Source of the DNA: Azospirillaceae bacterium
GTDB lineage: Bacteria > Pseudomonadota > Alphaproteobacteria > Azospirillales > Azospirillaceae
DNA: 64,000 nucleotides
Assembly: GCA_031291675.1 (NCBI GenBank)
Contig: JARLIO010000070.1
Coordinates: 20,646-84,645 of the forward strand
Direction: 5' to 3'
In this document: positions 62,901 to 64,000 of the stretch, one piece after another
How the letters are laid out: every line of letters begins with the position of its first letter
Position numbering within the stretch: position 1 is the first letter of the stretch
Notes under the pieces: model-generated
Databases searched by the model: none
Told to the model about the DNA's origin: nothing
The model's input: only the letters and a program-made list of their open reading frames with translations
Position numbers and translations under genes: made by a program

Positions 62901-63410
62901 ATCGGGACCCTTAACAAAGAGGCACGGGACCGCCTGCTGGCCAGCTTCGATGTCGTCGATCAGCATTTCCAGGATCTGTTCGTCCGACTGTTCGGCGGCG
63001 GCAAAGCCTATCTAAAGCTGACCAACGCCGATGATCCACTCGACGCCGGGCTGGAAATCTTCGCCAGCCCCCCCGGCAAAAAGCTTCAGGCACTGACGCT
63101 GTTGTCGGGCGGAGAACAGGCGCTGACGGCGCTGGCCCTGCTGTTTGCCGTGTTCCTGACCAATCCGGCACCGATTTGCGTGCTCGACGAGGTCGATGCC
63201 CCGCTCGACGAGGCCAATGTCGATCGCTTCTGTACCCTGGTCGAGGACATGGCGCGGCGCGAGGCGACCCGTTTTCTGGTGATCACCCATCACCGGTTGA
63301 CGATGGCGCGGATGGACCGGTTGTTCGGCGTCACCATGATGGAACGGGGCGTGTCCCGCCTGGTCAGCGTCGACTTGCGTGGCGCCGAGGAAATCGGCGC
63401 CACATCCTGA
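59931..63410 (+). CDS. smc: Chromosome segregation protein SMC
   Basis: At 1159 residues this is a full-length SMC: N-terminal ATPase half (SKLRLSGFKSFVDATEM, Walker A GPNGCGKSN at about 30-38, DNSSGANSAALVSQGRV), a coiled-coil arm, a hinge domain (about 500-640), and a second long Ala/Arg/Glu-rich coiled coil. The C-terminal half has signature LLSGGEQALTALALLFAVF near 1057 and Walker B CVLDEVDAPLDEANVDRF near 1085. It compacts and resolves the chromosome with ScpA and ScpB. It starts at GTG. Position after a dsbA-like gene is common in Alphaproteobacteria. Confidence 0.97.
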   Translation: MQFSKLRLSGFKSFVDATEMLIEPGMTGIVGPNGCGKSNLVEALRWVMGESSAKKMRGDEMDDVIFGGTAQRPARNLAEVTLCVDNSGRTAPAGFNDLDEMEIVRRIERGAGSDYRINSKPARARDVQLLFADNSSGANSAALVSQGRVGALINAKPEDRRLLLEEAAGITGLHSRRHEAELRLKAAETNLTRLDDILVTMESQLQGLAKQAKRAARYRTLSEQIRHTEASLLHRRWRAAEDDLITARNGFAEAEAAVQSLMASVTGLTNRRADQATGLPPLRQAQAEAATTVQRLIQAREQLDGEEQRVAAARTRNQNHLEQLLRDLVREKSLAGDAEDALTRLASEQERLAAAQIDEEMLREATETAVDDATDAVETVDRELTALTERIAADEAQRVALQRQANEIAARMATAGRRLDEQCRQREALAQQIAAQPDLAASETALAAAEESLEICRDAADSAERAKAESEAAERHSRERYQAAEAARTRLRAEASALSEVLAAGSNSGLFPPLIDAIEVEAGSEAALAVALGDDLDVPLDEAAAVHWRSLPPFDRDAAPPIPALPEGVVCLATRVEAPPALSRRLSHIGIVADAIRGAALAPRLHPGQALVTLDGAAWRWDGLTVRAGAPTAAAIRLKQRNRLAVLHAEQGAAEENAAAAKDVLDEARRHASDAASRDRQARDAVRNAFATVGQARDRHARLAQTAAAAASKLAALDEAIGRLGADREDIAAQAEAADRAIAVLPDTAAARRDMAELRARVAERRTDLATRQNARDRTLRDITARRQRLNAIVQEQHGWQSRSAGADDRVRELVERTATVRQELETLAARPAEIEGERQALLTRLAEAQRGHKRATEALGEAERQLDGAERALRQAEAGLADGRETRVRAEAAVGACLHNQQTIRARITEKLNCAPEDLAALATLAEGEAVPPIAAVEARLEKLQRERETMGPVNLRAELEATELDQQIQGMQTERSDLIAAIGRLRQGIGTLNKEARDRLLASFDVVDQHFQDLFVRLFGGGKAYLKLTNADDPLDAGLEIFASPPGKKLQALTLLSGGEQALTALALLFAVFLTNPAPICVLDEVDAPLDEANVDRFCTLVEDMARREATRFLVITHHRLTMARMDRLFGVTMMERGVSRLVSVDLRGAEEIGATS

Positions 63411-63575
63411 CGGACACGGGATTCGGCACGAGGCAACATGCCGTCTTCAAAAGAATTCCACCCCCGCCAAAAAAAAGATTGACTTTGCCAGGGTGTTGAT
63501 TTCTTACGTCCCGCACCCGACGTTCTTGAGGGCGTTGTCCATCGCAGGACACGGCATTCATCGAGGAACGTCCAC

Positions 63576-63836
63576 ATGGCCCGTGCAGAAAGCAAAATTG
63601 TCCGGATCGCGCTACTGGTTGCCGCAGGGCTGAGCGTCGCATCGTGCGCCGTCTATGGACCGCCGCCGGGACCTGTTGGCACACCCTATGGCTATTACGC
63701 GCCGGATTACGGCCCCTACTACTATCCGGCACCGGTGTTAGGGTTTGGCTATGGTGACGGATGGGGCTGGGGCCACCGCGACCATTGGGGCGGTGGCGGC
63801 GGGTATTGGGGTCATGGCGGACGTGGCGGGCGCTGA
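63576..63836 (+). CDS. Small Gly/Tyr/Pro-rich lipoprotein
   Basis: The 86 residues contain a signal sequence with lipobox SVASC (lipidated Cys at residue 24). The mature part is dominated by Gly, Tyr, Pro, Trp and His (GTPYGYYAPDYGPYYYP, GYGDGWGWGHRDHWGG). GAGGAA precedes the ATG. TTGACT at about 63479 may be its -35. Such short Gly/Tyr-rich lipoproteins are common in Alphaproteobacteria and have no known function. It is complete. Confidence 0.8.
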   Translation: MARAESKIVRIALLVAAGLSVASCAVYGPPPGPVGTPYGYYAPDYGPYYYPAPVLGFGYGDGWGWGHRDHWGGGGGYWGHGGRGGR

Positions 63837-63861
63837 CCGACATTCTCACAGTGCCGATCGC

Positions 63862-64000
63862 TGAGAGGCTGACCGAAAAAGAGTTGAGTGATTCCAGTCC
63901 CTTGTGATTCAATCGTGGTTGCGAGCAACGAGGAGATCACAAGATGGTTTGGACTGAAACCACCCGGGCGAAGTATCGGCGAGATAAGCTTCGGTATTCA
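63862..64000 (+). mobile_element. Left end of an IS5-family insertion sequence, truncated by the window edge
   Basis: The sequence from about 63862 (GAGAGGCTGACCGAAAAAG, a plausible terminal inverted repeat) leads into a transposase start. The right end lies outside the window, so the repeat and target duplication cannot be checked. Confidence 0.6.
63944..64000 (+). CDS. IS5-family transposase, N-terminal fragment
   Basis: The first 19 codons read MVWTETTRAKYRRDKLRYS, the typical opening of IS5/IS1031-group DDE transposases. GAGGAG lies eight bases before the ATG. The gene runs off the right edge, so intactness is unknown. Confidence 0.75.
   Translation, partial: MVWTETTRAKYRRDKLRYS

Noticed and set aside
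1..64000. CRISPR arrays, tRNA or rRNA genes
   Set aside because: No regularly spaced short repeats and no tRNA-like TPsiC arm with an acceptor stem were seen by eye; a covariance-model scan would be decisive.

Overview
The window is high-GC DNA (roughly two thirds G+C by eye) with alphaproteobacterial gene content. The family mix suggests Rhodospirillales: aerobic-type cobalamin genes (cobN, cobO, cobQ), a reductive pyrimidine pathway with RutR, a DUF1150 protein, and long TPR proteins carrying a glycosyltransferase-like C-terminus. The species cannot be fixed from the sequence alone. Genes are dense and often overlap by 4 bp (ATGA). One A+T-rich island (about 53.9-55.4 kb) and an insertion sequence entering at the right edge stand out as foreign.

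Layout. 0-2.4 kb: the tail of a flavin-reductase-like domain open in frame into a RidA-family protein, then a DUF1028 protein and a LysR regulator. 2.4-9.0 kb (minus): a sugar operon of binding protein, two permeases, an ATPase and a GH3 beta-glucosidase, with a stem-loop after the binding-protein gene. 9.5-21.5 kb: six tandem paralogues with 7 to 12 TPRs and a nearly constant GT9-like C-terminal domain; the first five are coupled by ATGA overlaps. 21.7-22.6 kb: an exported alpha/beta hydrolase. 22.7-28.7 kb (minus): a ferric-siderophore operon (TonB receptor, binding protein, two permeases, ATPase) with Fur-like inverted repeats upstream. 29.4-36.5 kb: a UspA protein, an MltB-type lytic transglycosylase, a Ser/Thr-rich low-complexity protein behind a textbook sigma-54 promoter, a FecR/DUF6600-type protein, a small secreted protein and a metallophosphatase.

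36.7-45.7 kb is a pyrimidine-as-nitrogen-source region. rutR diverges from preT-preA across an exact RutR palindrome that overlaps the rutR promoter. An N-carbamoyl amidohydrolase plus an NMT1-type ABC transporter follow behind a second consensus sigma-54 promoter. Dihydropyrimidinase, the middle enzyme, is not in the window. 45.9-46.7 kb holds two small genes; the second (DUF1150) has a third sigma-54-like promoter. 47.0-57.1 kb is a cobalamin cluster: cobD, a cobalamin riboswitch, cobW-cobN-cobO, then an A+T-rich island with one orphan gene and perfect inverted repeats, then cobQ. 57.2-58.8 kb is an orphan MotA/MotB-like pair. REP-like palindromes, a DsbA-like protein, SMC and a small Gly/Tyr-rich lipoprotein follow, and an IS5-type transposase starts at the edge.

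The observations most worth following are the TPR-glycosyltransferase array, the sigma-54-driven Ser/Thr-rich protein (a speculative acceptor for such enzymes), the two-layer RutR/RpoN logic over pyrimidine use, and the island inside the cobalamin cluster.
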